Origin: PALSA-693 sp963834725
GTDB taxonomy: Bacteria > Actinomycetota > Acidimicrobiia > Acidimicrobiales > Palsa-688
Reading direction: 5' to 3'
NCBI GenBank assembly: GCA_963834725.1
Contig: CAWICN010000001.1
Span: 2,108,001 to 2,172,000, forward strand
Length of the DNA stretch: 64,000 nucleotides
Positions 32,349-47,986 of this stretch are shown here, piece after piece (position 1 is the stretch's first letter; the number at the start of each line of letters is the position of its first letter). A program made the position numbers and the translations under genes. The notes under the pieces are model-generated. The model was not told where the DNA came from, did no database searches, and was given only the letters and a program-made list of their open reading frames with translations.

Positions 32349-33539
32349 TTACTTAAGGATCTTGGTGACCCGGCCGGCGCCGACTGTCCGACCACCCTCA
32401 CGGATGGCGAACCGGAGGCCCTCGTCCATGGCGATGGGCTTGTGCAACTCGACGGTCATGACGGTGTTGTCACCTGGCATGACCATCTCGGTGCCCTCGG
32501 CCAGGGTGATGGAACCGGTCACGTCGGTGGTGCGGAAGTAGAACTGCGGCCGGTAGTTGTTGAAGAATGGCTTATGGCGGCCGCCCTCCTCCTTGGTCAA
32601 CACGTACACGTTGGCCTCGAAGTTGGTGTGCGGGGTGATCGATCCCGGCTTGCAGAGCACCTGGCCCCGCTGCACCTCTTCCTTCTTGATGCCGCGCAGC
32701 AGGGCGCCGATGTTGTCGCCCGCCTGGCCGTCGTCGAGGAACTTGTTGAACATCTCGACTCCGGTGCACACCGTCTTCTGGGTGGGCCGCAGACCGACGA
32801 TCTCCACGTCGTCTCCGACCTTGACCCGGCCCCGTTCGACCTTGCCGGTGACCACAGTGCCGCGACCCGAGATGGTGAACACGTCCTCGATCGGCATCAG
32901 GAAGGCCTTGTCGGTGTCACGCTCCGGCTCGGGCACGAAGTCGTCGACGGCCTGCATGAGCTCGAGGACCTGCTTCTCCGAGTCCTTGTCGCCCTCCAGG
33001 GCCTTGAGCGCGGAAATCCGGATCACCGGCGTGTCGTCGCCGGGGAACTCGTACTCGGTGAGCAGCTCCCGGACCTCGAGCTCGACCAGATCGAGCAGCT
33101 CCTCGTCGTCGACCATGTCGGCCTTGTTGAGCGCCACCACGATCGACGGAACGCCGACCTGCCGGGCCAAGAGCACGTGCTCCCGTGTCTGCGGCATGGG
33201 ACCGTCCGCCGCCGAGACGACCAGGATGGCACCGTCGACCTGGGCCGCCCCGGTGATCATATTTTTGATGTAGTCGGCGTGGCCGGGCATGTCGACGTGG
33301 GCGTAGTGGCGGTTCGGGGTCTGGTACTCGACGTGGGCAATGTTGATGGTGATGCCCCGCTGCTTCTCCTCGGGGGCCTTGTCGATCTCGTCGAATGCCT
33401 TGAACTTGGTGCCACTCGGGTCGCGCTCGGACAGGACCTTGGTGATCGCCGCGGTCAGGGTGGTCTTACCGTGGTCGATGTGACCCATGGTCCCGATATT
33501 GAGATGGGGCTTGGTGCGCTCGAACTTCTGCTTGGCCAT
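32349..33539 (-). CDS. tuf: Elongation factor Tu
   Basis: EF-Tu delivers aminoacyl-tRNA to the ribosome as a GTPase. The 396-residue product begins MAKQKFERTKPHLNIGTMGH. It has the G1 loop GHIDHGKT, the G2 Thr in EEKQRGITINIAHVEY, the G3 DMPGHADY and the G4 NKADMVDDEEL, then the two beta-barrel domains ending in AGRVTKILK. No truncation or odd residue is seen. It is 111 bp after fusA. Only one tuf copy is in the window. Confidence 0.98.
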   Translation of the reverse strand: MAKQKFERTKPHLNIGTMGHIDHGKTTLTAAITKVLSERDPSGTKFKAFDEIDKAPEEKQRGITINIAHVEYQTPNRHYAHVDMPGHADYIKNMITGAAQVDGAILVVSAADGPMPQTREHVLLARQVGVPSIVVALNKADMVDDEELLDLVELEVRELLTEYEFPGDDTPVIRISALKALEGDKDSEKQVLELMQAVDDFVPEPERDTDKAFLMPIEDVFTISGRGTVVTGKVERGRVKVGDDVEIVGLRPTQKTVCTGVEMFNKFLDDGQAGDNIGALLRGIKKEEVQRGQVLCKPGSITPHTNFEANVYVLTKEEGGRHKPFFNNYRPQFYFRTTDVTGSITLAEGTEMVMPGDNTVMTVELHKPIAMDEGLRFAIREGGRTVGAGRVTKILK

Positions 33540-33650
33540 GGAAGGGGTTACTCCTCATGCGGTCCGGCCGTCCTGGCCGGGGGATCACGCGGTAATAAAG
33601 GTTACTTGGTGTGCGGGAAGGCCCGCGCCCCAGCGTCCGGCGCTGGGTTG

Positions 33651-35753
33651 TTACTCGCCCCGGACCCGGGCCACGATCTCATGCGAGACCGAGTCGGGGA
33701 CTTCCTGGTACGAGTTGAACTGCATACTGTAGGTCGCCCGCCCCTGGGTACGCGACCGCAGATCGGTAGCGTACCCGAACATCTCCGCTAGCGGGACCTG
33801 GGCCCGGATCACCTGCGAGTTGCCTCGCTGCTCCATGCCTTCGACCCTGCCGCGGCGGGAGGACAAGTTGCCGATCACGTCGCCCATGTAGTCCTCCGGA
33901 GTGACCACCTCGACGGACATGATCGGTTCGAGAAGGACCGGATGGGCCCGCCGGCAGCCTTCCTTGAAGCACATCGAGCCTGCGATCTTGAACGCCATCT
34001 CCGAGCTGTCGACATCGTGGTAGGAGCCGAACACCAGGGTGGCCCTGACGTCCACCACCGGGTAGCCGGCGAGTACTCCCGACTGCATGGCGTCCTGGAT
34101 GCCGGCGTCGACCGAGGGGATGTACTCCTTGGGAATGACGCCCCCGGTGATCTTGTCGATGAACTCGTACCCACCTCCGGGTCCGGTCGGCTCCAGGTTG
34201 AGGACCACGTGGCCGTACTGACCGCGACCGCCCGTTTGGCGCACATAGCGGGTCTCGACCTTCTCCACGGGATTCCGGACGGTCTCCCGGTAGGCCACCT
34301 GGGGCTTGCCCACATTGGCGTCGACCCTGAACTCGCGCAGCATCCGGTCGACCAGCACCTCGAGGTGCAGCTCGCCCATGCCGCCGATGATCGTCTGGCC
34401 GGTCTCTTCGTCGGAGTGCACCTGGAAGGTGGGATCCTCCTCGGCCAGCGCCTGGAGGGCACGGGACAGCTTGTCCTGGTCGTTTTTGGTTTTGGGCTCG
34501 ACCGCGACATGGATGACTGGCTCGGGGAAGTCCAGCGCCTCGAGCACGACCGGGGCGTTCTGATCGCAGAGGGTGTCGCCGGTGGTTGTCTGCTTGAGAC
34601 CGACCAGGGCGACAATGTCGCCGGCGAACGTGGCGTCGCGATCCTCGCGGTGGTTGGCGTGCATCTGCAAGATCCGCCCGACCCGTTCGCGTCGATCCTT
34701 GTTGGAATTGAGGACCGGGCTCCCGGCCTTGAGCTGACCGCTGTACACCCGGGCGTAGGTCAGCTTGCCCAGGTGGGGGTCGGTCATGATCTTGAAGGCC
34801 AGGGCGGCGAAGGGCTCCGAGTCGTCGGCCCGACGCTCGAGCTCCTCGATCCCCTTGATGTCCATCCCCCGGGTGGGCGGGATGTCGATCGGGGAGGGCA
34901 GGTAGGCGACGACGGCGTCGAGCATGGGCTGGACGCCCTTGTTCTTGAAGGCGGAACCGCACAGCACCGGGACCACCTGGCTGGAGATCGTGGCGTTCCG
35001 AAGGGCCCTGGTCAGGTCGAAGGCGGTGATCTCCTCCTCGCTCAGGAACTTTTCGGTGATCCGATCGTCGAAGTTGGAGAGGGTGTCGATGAGCAGGGCC
35101 CGGTAGGACTCGGCCTCGTCGACCAGGTTGGCGGGGATGCCGACGATGTCGAACTTCTCGCCCCTGTTGGATTCCTCGGGCCAGACGTAGGCCTGCATGT
35201 TCGGCAGGTCCACCACGCCCCGGAATTCGCTCTCAGATCCGATCGGCAACTGGGTAACGGCCACGGTGGCGTCGAGACGGTCCCGGATCATGTTGACGCA
35301 GCGGAAGAAGTCGGCCCCGATGCGGTCCATCTTGTTGATGAAGCACATCCGGGGCACGCCGTACTTGTCGGCCTGGCGCCAGACTGTCTCGGTCTGGGGC
35401 TCCACGCCGGCGACGGCGTCGAACACAGCTACGGCGCCGTCGAGGACCCGGAGCGAGCGCTCCACCTCGACGGTGAAGTCGACATGGCCAGGGGTGTCGA
35501 TGATATTGATGCGGGTGCCGTTCCACTCCGTGGTGGTGGCGGCGGAGGTGATCGTGATGCCCCGCTCCTGTTCCTGGGGCATCCAGTCCATCGTCGCCGC
35601 GCCCTCGTGCACCTCGCCGATCTTGTAGTTGATGCCGGTATAGAAGAGGATCCGCTCGGTGGTGGTGGTCTTTCCCGCGTCGATGTGGGCCATGATCCCG
35701 ATGTTGCGGATCTGCGCCAGGGGCTTGGTACGGGTTGCTTTTGCTTCAGCCAT
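33651..35753 (-). CDS. fusA: Elongation factor G
   Basis: EF-G is the translocase GTPase. The 700-residue product starts at the ATG at 35753 (MAEAKATRTKPLAQIRNIGI) with GAGAGA upstream. It contains G1 AHIDAGKTTTTERI, G2/G3 DWMPQEQERGITITSAATT and DTPGHVDF, G4 NKMDRIGAD, the domain IV loop GGVIPKEYIPSVDAGIQDAM and the C-terminal domain V. The upstream continuation of the frame is a shadow of rpsG. Length and motifs are those of a canonical EF-G1. Confidence 0.98.
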   Translation of the reverse strand: MAEAKATRTKPLAQIRNIGIMAHIDAGKTTTTERILFYTGINYKIGEVHEGAATMDWMPQEQERGITITSAATTTEWNGTRINIIDTPGHVDFTVEVERSLRVLDGAVAVFDAVAGVEPQTETVWRQADKYGVPRMCFINKMDRIGADFFRCVNMIRDRLDATVAVTQLPIGSESEFRGVVDLPNMQAYVWPEESNRGEKFDIVGIPANLVDEAESYRALLIDTLSNFDDRITEKFLSEEEITAFDLTRALRNATISSQVVPVLCGSAFKNKGVQPMLDAVVAYLPSPIDIPPTRGMDIKGIEELERRADDSEPFAALAFKIMTDPHLGKLTYARVYSGQLKAGSPVLNSNKDRRERVGRILQMHANHREDRDATFAGDIVALVGLKQTTTGDTLCDQNAPVVLEALDFPEPVIHVAVEPKTKNDQDKLSRALQALAEEDPTFQVHSDEETGQTIIGGMGELHLEVLVDRMLREFRVDANVGKPQVAYRETVRNPVEKVETRYVRQTGGRGQYGHVVLNLEPTGPGGGYEFIDKITGGVIPKEYIPSVDAGIQDAMQSGVLAGYPVVDVRATLVFGSYHDVDSSEMAFKIAGSMCFKEGCRRAHPVLLEPIMSVEVVTPEDYMGDVIGNLSSRRGRVEGMEQRGNSQVIRAQVPLAEMFGYATDLRSRTQGRATYSMQFNSYQEVPDSVSHEIVARVRGE

Positions 35754-35781
35754 GCGATTCTCTCTGCGGGGGCGTGGGGTA

Positions 35782-36252
35782 CTACCAGCGGTAGTGGGCA
35801 AAGGCCTTGTTGGATTCGGCCATCTTGTGCATGTCTTCCCGGCGCTTGACGGCGGCGCCGATGCCGTTGGAGGCGTCGAGCAGCTCGGCCGCCAGCTTCT
35901 GGGACATGGTCTTTTCTCGGCGCTGTTTGGCGTAGCCAACCAGCCAGCGGATCGACAGGGTGCCGGCCCGGCGCGGCCTCACCTCGACGGGCACCTGGTA
36001 GGTGGCGCCACCGACCCGCCGGCTCTTCACCTCGAGTTGGGGCCTGGTGTTCTCGACCGCCCGCTTGACGACGCCGATGGGGTCGCCGTCGCCGCGGTCT
36101 TTCACGATGTCCAGGGCCTCATAGACGACACGCTCGGCCAGGCTGCGCTTGCCGCGCTCGAGCACCTTGTTGACGATCTGGGTGACCAGCACGGACCGGT
36201 AAATGGGGTCCGGAAGCAGGTCGCGGCGGGGAGCGGGTCCTTTGCGGGGCAT
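35782..36252 (-). CDS. rpsG: 30S ribosomal protein S7
   Basis: S7 nucleates the 30S head and in E. coli regulates the str operon. The 156-residue product begins MPRKGPAPRRDLLPDPIYRS and has the signatures VNKVLERGKRSLAERVVYEA, RRVGGATYQVPVEVRPRRAG and MHKMAESNKAFAHYRW. Length is the family norm. It lies 13 bp after rpsL and 28 bp before fusA. Confidence 0.98.
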   Translation of the reverse strand: MPRKGPAPRRDLLPDPIYRSVLVTQIVNKVLERGKRSLAERVVYEALDIVKDRGDGDPIGVVKRAVENTRPQLEVKSRRVGGATYQVPVEVRPRRAGTLSIRWLVGYAKQRREKTMSQKLAAELLDASNGIGAAVKRREDMHKMAESNKAFAHYRW

Positions 36253-36265
36253 GTTGGCCGGTCTC

Positions 36266-36634
36266 CTAAGCCTTCTTGGCCCCGTAACGGCTGCGGGCCT
36301 GCTTGCGGTCGCGCACCCCGGAGGTGTCCAGGGTGCCGCGGATGATCTTGTAGCGGACGCCCGGCAGGTCCTTCACCCGGCCCCCGCGGACCAGCACGAT
36401 GGAGTGCTCCTGAAGGTTGTGGCCGACGCCGGGGATGTAGGCGGTTATCTCGACACCGCTGGTGAGACGGACCCGGGCCACCTTGCGAAGCGCCGAGTTC
36501 GGCTTCTTCGGGGTGGTCGTGTAGACGCGTGTGCAGACGCCGCGACGCTGCGGGGCACCGCGAAGCGCCGGCGTCTTGGTCTTGACCGTCTTCTGTTCGC
36601 GGCCCTTCCGGACCAACTGCGCGATGGTGGGCAA
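36266..36634 (-). CDS. rpsL: 30S ribosomal protein S12
   Basis: S12 acts at the decoding centre. The 122-residue product begins MPTIAQLVRKGREQKTVKTK and ends ARSRYGAKKA. K43 (TTTPKKPNSALRK) and K88 (VRGGRVKDLPGVRY), whose changes give streptomycin resistance in other bacteria, are both wild type. The start is a TTG at 36634-36632 with GAGAGGT upstream. It is separated from rpoC by 556 bp with a probable promoter of its own. Confidence 0.97.
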   Translation of the reverse strand: MPTIAQLVRKGREQKTVKTKTPALRGAPQRRGVCTRVYTTTPKKPNSALRKVARVRLTSGVEITAYIPGVGHNLQEHSIVLVRGGRVKDLPGVRYKIIRGTLDTSGVRDRKQARSRYGAKKA

Positions 36635-36805
36635 CCTGACCTCTCGTTATGTAAGAACTTGCCGCGCCGATCTCGGCCGGCCCATGCGCGCCGATACCGG
36701 CCGGGGGGCCAATAGGCATGATAGCCCATCGGGACCGCTCAGCGGGGGCCCGGGGGTATCAGGGCGACTCGGCCGGCTCCGGGCGCCGGGAACGCCCGGA
36801 CGGGG

Positions 36806-36905
36806 CCCCCCGGCGTCCGGAACCGACCGGACCGGGCACCCCCCGGCGTTCGGAACCGACCGGACCGGGCACCCCCCGGCGTTCGGAACCGACCGGACCG
36901 GGACC
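36806..36905. repeat. Three tandem copies of a 33-bp unit upstream of rpsL
   Basis: The unit, beginning ccccggcgttcggaaccgac, occurs about three times in the part of the rpoC-rpsL gap that would be the rpsL leader. Reading frames give only low-complexity Pro/Gly/Thr peptides. The function is unknown. Confidence 0.75.
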
Positions 36906-36933
36906 GACGGGCCCCCGGAACGACCGGACGGGC

Positions 36934-36939
36934 AGTGTA
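36934..36939 (-). promoter_or_regulatory. Candidate -10 box of the rpsL (str) operon promoter
   Basis: TACACT on the minus strand, in the context CCGCTACACTGCC, closely resembles the box before rplJ (CGGCTACACTGCC). It lies about 300 bases upstream of rpsL, so the leader would span the 33-bp repeats. A -35 box is not clear. The direct repeats at 36956-37000 lie just upstream and may bind a regulator. Confidence 0.45.
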
Positions 36940-36955
36940 GCGGCCACCGTCCCAT

Positions 36956-37000
36956 TTTTCTGTCGCGAATCGCGCCCTTTCAGCGATTTTCTGTCGCAAT
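36956..37000. promoter_or_regulatory. Direct repeat TTTTCTGTCGC (two copies, 31 bp apart)
   Basis: Copies at 36956-36966 and 36987-36997 each continue with gaat or aat. The 31-bp spacing is about three helical turns, so both would face the same side of DNA. They lie immediately upstream of the proposed rpsL -10 box in an AT-richer patch, consistent with an activator or UP-like region. Confidence 0.45.
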
Positions 37001-37050
37001 TCGTGCCCAGTTAAAGGGGCGCGCGCTACAGAAAAGCCGATCGGGCTGCC

Positions 37051-37134
37051 CGAGGCGCACCAGGCCGAGGCGCACCAGGCCGAGGCGCACCAGGCCGAGG
37101 CGCACCAGGGCGAGGCGCACCAGGGCGAGGCGCG
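37051..37134. repeat. 15-bp tandem repeat between rpoC and rpsL
   Basis: About five and a half copies of cgaggcgcaccaggc lie between the rpoC stop and the rpsL promoter region. The unit is a multiple of three and would encode an Arg/Ala/Pro repeat, but no start or plausible gene accompanies it. Confidence 0.8.
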
Positions 37135-37190
37135 CCGAGGCGGCCCTCGACCTCGCCCGACCCTCGCGCCCGCCCCTGCCCCTTCACCCT

Positions 37191-41174
<3,984 letters not shown>

Positions 41175-41286
41175 TTAGCGATCACCCCGTGTACTCATCG
41201 ACCTCTGCGTGGCGCCGATCCGGCAGCACTGCTGGTGGACGGCAAAAGTTCGTTTGGCAAGCAGCCTTAGGCTGTCGGCTCGGCCG

Positions 41287-41317
41287 GCGCCGGGCGCCGG
41301 GCGCCGGGCGCCCGGCC
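41287..41317. repeat. GC-only tandem repeat between rpoB and rpoC
   Basis: Four to five copies of gcgccgg run together (gcgccgggcgccgggcgccg) in the 158-bp rpoB-rpoC spacer and are nearly palindromic, so the transcript could fold strongly there. No T-run follows, so termination is not indicated. Confidence 0.5.
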
Positions 41318-41332
41318 GGGCAGTCGACTGCA

Positions 41333-45061
<3,729 letters not shown>

Positions 45062-45169
45062 GGGCCTACTCCTGAGGGAGGGGGGATGAGGAGATCTCCG
45101 CAGTGGGGGCGCGCCGAAGCCGCGTCAGCGAGACGGCAAGCACAAGGCGGACAACCACGGCAACTGACC

Positions 45170-45198
45170 AGTATAGGCCGAGACGCGACTAAAGGCAA
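45170..45198 (-). promoter_or_regulatory. Promoter of rpoB
   Basis: On the minus strand TTGCCT (45198-45193) and TATACT (45175-45170) are separated by exactly 17 bp, a good sigma-70-type promoter, with a leader of about 100 bases to the TTG start. The remaining divergent region to the DivIVA-like gene at 45496 shows no other gene. Confidence 0.65.
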
Positions 45199-45495
45199 CC
45201 GCCCTTCTTCGCATCAATCCGTGTTCCCGAAAAGGGTACGGCACGTTGTCCCGATGGTCAAGATCTTCCGGGGGAAAAGACGGGCCGGGGTGGCCTCAGC
45301 CGCCACCTTGATCCTCGAGACCGTGCTGGTCAGGGACTGTGAGGGGCTGGTCCGAGGGTGGGGTAGCGGTGCTTGCGCGGGCCGTCAAGATCAGGGAGGA
45401 TGGCGTCGGGATCGGTACCGGCCGCTCAACGGGGCGACAGTTGCCGGCGGGCCAGGACTAGCCACTAGCCGCCCGCCGCGCCAAACCGAGGAGCC

Positions 45496-46536
45496 ATGGA
45501 TTCCAAGACCAACGCACCATCCTTCACCGTCAGCCTCCGCGGCTACGACCGGGAAGAAGTCGACGAGTATCTCGACTCTCTCGCCGAGGCCCTCAGCCGG
45601 GTGGAGGAGGCCGAAGCCCACACCCGCCGCCTCCAGGCCCATGTGGCCAAGTGCAACGCCCGTATCAAGGAGCTCGAGGACCGAATCCGGGCCGACACGC
45701 CGAAGAGCGGCGTCGCCCTCGGTGACCGCATCGGGGTTCTCCTCCACGAGGCCGAGGAGGCGGCAGCCGAGATGCTGAGGCGGGCCGAGGGCGACGCCGC
45801 CGGCATCATCAAACACGCCGAGGCGCGCTCCGCCGAGGCCGATGAACTGGTACGCACCGCCACCGCCCGGGCTGAGGAGCAGGCTCGCCGCATCGAGACC
45901 ACGACCCGAGTACAGGCTTCCGAGATCGTGGCCGAGGCCGAGGCCCGGGCCACCGCCCGCTCCCGGCAGATCGAACAGTGGGCCGAGCAGGTCGTATCGC
46001 ACACCCGGGCAGAGGAAGCCCGCCAGCAGCGTGAGCAGCAGCGGGCGAGGGACTCGGCCCTCGCCGAGCTCAGGGAGCTGTCCGAGCATCGTGGCAGTGC
46101 CATCGCATCGCTGACCGCATTGCGCGACGCCCTGGACCAGGCGGCCGGACTCGTCGAGAAGGACCACGCCGGCGTCGCCCTCGCGTCAGCCGCCGAGACC
46201 CCGCGCCGCACCGGGACCGCCCCGAGTGACAGCGACGCGGCCCGGGCGGGTTCGGCCGACCAGGCGACCGAGCTGGTCAGTACGACCGACGACGAGCCAG
46301 CCTTCGACAACCCAGACTCCCGCAACCCAGACTCCGGCAACCCAGACTCCGGCAACCCAGACTCCGGCAACTCAGAGTCCGGCGATCCAGCCGCCGGCGA
46401 TCCAGGCGCCGGCGACCGGGGAGCCGAGTCTTTCGAGGCCATGGGTCGCTCTCTGCAGAACGGGGGCGCGATCGAAGCGGACCAGTTCGAGGCCAAACTG
46501 GACGCATGGGTAGCCGGGGACTCGGAGGAGCGGTAA
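45496..46536 (+). CDS. DivIVA-like coiled-coil protein
   Basis: The 346-residue product starts with a DivIVA-type N-terminus (FTVSLRGYDREEVDEYLDSL), the membrane-binding and dimerising part of polar-growth proteins. A long coiled coil follows (residues ~25-235, rich in Ala, Glu and Arg, e.g. EEAAAEMLRRAEGDAAGI). An acidic tail carries four NPDSG-type repeats and the end is a short helical segment. DivIVA/Wag31 and related proteins organise cell poles or septa. GAGGAG stands just before the ATG. It lies between rplJL and rpoBC on the opposite strand, where no gene is normally found. Confidence 0.8.
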   Translation: MDSKTNAPSFTVSLRGYDREEVDEYLDSLAEALSRVEEAEAHTRRLQAHVAKCNARIKELEDRIRADTPKSGVALGDRIGVLLHEAEEAAAEMLRRAEGDAAGIIKHAEARSAEADELVRTATARAEEQARRIETTTRVQASEIVAEAEARATARSRQIEQWAEQVVSHTRAEEARQQREQQRARDSALAELRELSEHRGSAIASLTALRDALDQAAGLVEKDHAGVALASAAETPRRTGTAPSDSDAARAGSADQATELVSTTDDEPAFDNPDSRNPDSGNPDSGNPDSGNSESGDPAAGDPGAGDRGAESFEAMGRSLQNGGAIEADQFEAKLDAWVAGDSEER

Positions 46537-47156
46537 GGCTAAGAGGACGCGTCTGGCTGATCGTCGGCGTCGCGGCCGGACTTGCGATCGCGATCGGCCA
46601 CCTCGACTATTTTGCCGGCGCAGCCCGGACGCTCGCCGACACCGCCGAGCGGCTGGTGGGAAGCGGTGCCACCCGCTTGATCCGTGGCCTGGCCGCCCAC
46701 GGGGCCCCCCGGCGGGTGGTGCTCGCCCTCACCGGGATTGTCGCGGTCGTGGTTCCGGGCGTCACCGCGCTGCTGCTGATCGTCGGCGCTCGCGGCAGCC
46801 TGCGGCTGCGGGCCGTGATCGGCCTTCTGGTCCTGGCCCTTGGCGCGGCGAGCTACCTGTACCACCCCGGTGACCAGGCCACCGGGGTGCTGGTCCTGGC
46901 CCTGGCTGTCGCGGCGGTCGCCGTCGCCTTCACCGGGCCGTTGGTGGCCGCGCCCCTAGCCGCCCTCGCCGGCCTTATCGCCGGCGAGTTCCTGCCGGGC
47001 CTGGTGCAGTCATCGCGGGTCGTCACCCAGCACAGCGTCAGCGACCTGCACCAGGCGATCTTCGGCCATCCCGGCACGCCCGTCCTGTTGCAGCTCGCCG
47101 TGCTGCTGATCGCGTTGATCCCGTTGGCGGCCGCGGCCCGGCTGTTGTGGCGCTGA
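46506..47156 (+). CDS. Small multi-helix membrane protein of unknown function
   Basis: The 216-residue product has about five hydrophobic helices (VWLIVGVAAGLAIAIGHLDY, VLALTGIVAVVVPGVTALLL, LRAVIGLLVLALGAASYLYH, GVLVLALAVAAVAVAFTGPL, LQLAVLLIALIPLAAAARLL). I recognise no family. The ATG at 46506 overlaps the end of the DivIVA-like gene by 31 bases, suggesting coupling and possibly a joint role at the membrane. The 276 bp that follow, up to rplL, hold only the palindrome at 47321-47360. Confidence 0.7.
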   Translation: MGSRGLGGAVRLRGRVWLIVGVAAGLAIAIGHLDYFAGAARTLADTAERLVGSGATRLIRGLAAHGAPRRVVLALTGIVAVVVPGVTALLLIVGARGSLRLRAVIGLLVLALGAASYLYHPGDQATGVLVLALAVAAVAVAFTGPLVAAPLAALAGLIAGEFLPGLVQSSRVVTQHSVSDLHQAIFGHPGTPVLLQLAVLLIALIPLAAAARLLWR

Positions 47157-47320
47157 GCGCAACTACTCGAGCTCGACGCGGGAAACTCGGAGAAGCACCA
47201 GGTTGCGATCACCCGGGGCAGCCGGGGCGCCCGACATGGTGGGGCCAGACCGGGCGCCAAGCTGGCTGCGGCTATGCGGCGCGGCACCACTTTGGGCCGA
47301 CGCTACCGTTTTGGCCTATA

Positions 47321-47360
47321 GTGGTCAGTAGTACATTCTATATGATGTATTACTGACCAC
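47321..47360. repeat. AT-rich 16-bp inverted repeat between convergent genes
   Basis: GTGGTCAGTAGTACAT (47321-47336) and ATGTATTACTGACCAC (47345-47360) are complementary at 15 of 16 positions around the spacer tctatatg. In this GC-rich genome the AT content is striking. It lies 165 bp after the membrane-protein gene and 72 bp after rplL on the other strand. It could be a bidirectional terminator (but lacks a T-run) or a binding site for a dimeric protein. Confidence 0.6.
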
Positions 47361-47432
47361 AATGGCGCGGGGAAGCAGAGACTGGTCAGCCTGGGTCCGG
47401 TGCTGAATCTCTGGCCGGCCGAGAGGCCCGGC

Positions 47433-47819
47433 TTATTTGAGCTCGACGGTGGCGCCGGCGTTCTCCAGCTGCGCCTTGGCCTTTTCGGCGTCTTCCTTGC
47501 TGACCTTCTCGAGGACGGCTCTGGGGGCCGCGTCGACCACGTCCTTGGCCTCCTTGAGACCGAGGCTGGTGAGCGACCGGACCTCCTTGATGACCTGGAT
47601 CTTCTTTTCCCCAGCTGCGGTCAGGATGACGTCGAACTCGTCCTGCTCCTCCTCCTGAGCCGGCTCGGCCGCTGCACCGCCGGCCGCGGGGGCGGCGGCC
47701 ACTGCGACCGGGGCGGCCGCGGTTACGCCGAAGCGTGTCTCGAAGTCAGCGAGCAGCTCGGACAGCTCGAGAACGGTCAGGTTGGCGATGCTGTCGAGGA
47801 TCTCTTCTTTGGTTGCCAT
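47433..47819 (-). CDS. rplL: 50S ribosomal protein L7/L12
   Basis: L7/L12 forms the stalk that recruits translational GTPases. The 128-residue product has the dimerisation domain (ATKEEILDSIANLTVLELSE), an Ala/Pro hinge and the C-terminal domain with ILTAAGEKKIQVIKEVRSLT and GLKEAKDVVDAAPRAVLEKV. Length is normal. Its start is preceded by CACGGAG. The 167-bp gap to rplJ is filled by tandem and G-rich repeats. Confidence 0.98.
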   Translation of the reverse strand: MATKEEILDSIANLTVLELSELLADFETRFGVTAAAPVAVAAAPAAGGAAAEPAQEEEQDEFDVILTAAGEKKIQVIKEVRSLTSLGLKEAKDVVDAAPRAVLEKVSKEDAEKAKAQLENAGATVELK

Positions 47820-47835
47820 GGTGTCGGTGCTCCGT

Positions 47836-47986
47836 GCTGGTTAGTCGGTGGGGCTGGTTAGTCGGTGGGCTGGTTGGTCGGTGGGGCTGGTTGGTCGGTG
47901 GGGCTGGTTGGTCGGTGGGGCTGGTTGATCCGTGAGGCGGTGGGTGGTGGGTGGGTGGTGGGTGGGTGGGTGGGTGGGTGGGTGGG
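47836..47986. repeat. 17-bp tandem repeat plus (GGGT)n tract between rplJ and rplL
   Basis: Six copies of a 17-bp unit (gctggttggtcggtggg, one copy 16 bp, last one diverged) occupy 47836-47936. They are followed by a GGGT/GGT microsatellite at about 47939-47986 that ends at the rplJ stop. The G-rich strand is the template for rplJL transcription. The last part has enough consecutive GGGT blocks to form a G-quadruplex. Confidence 0.85.

Noticed and set aside
33942..35849. 635-codon plus-strand frame opposite fusA
   Set aside because: EF-G on the minus strand is unmistakable; the antisense frame has no motifs and is a codon-bias shadow.
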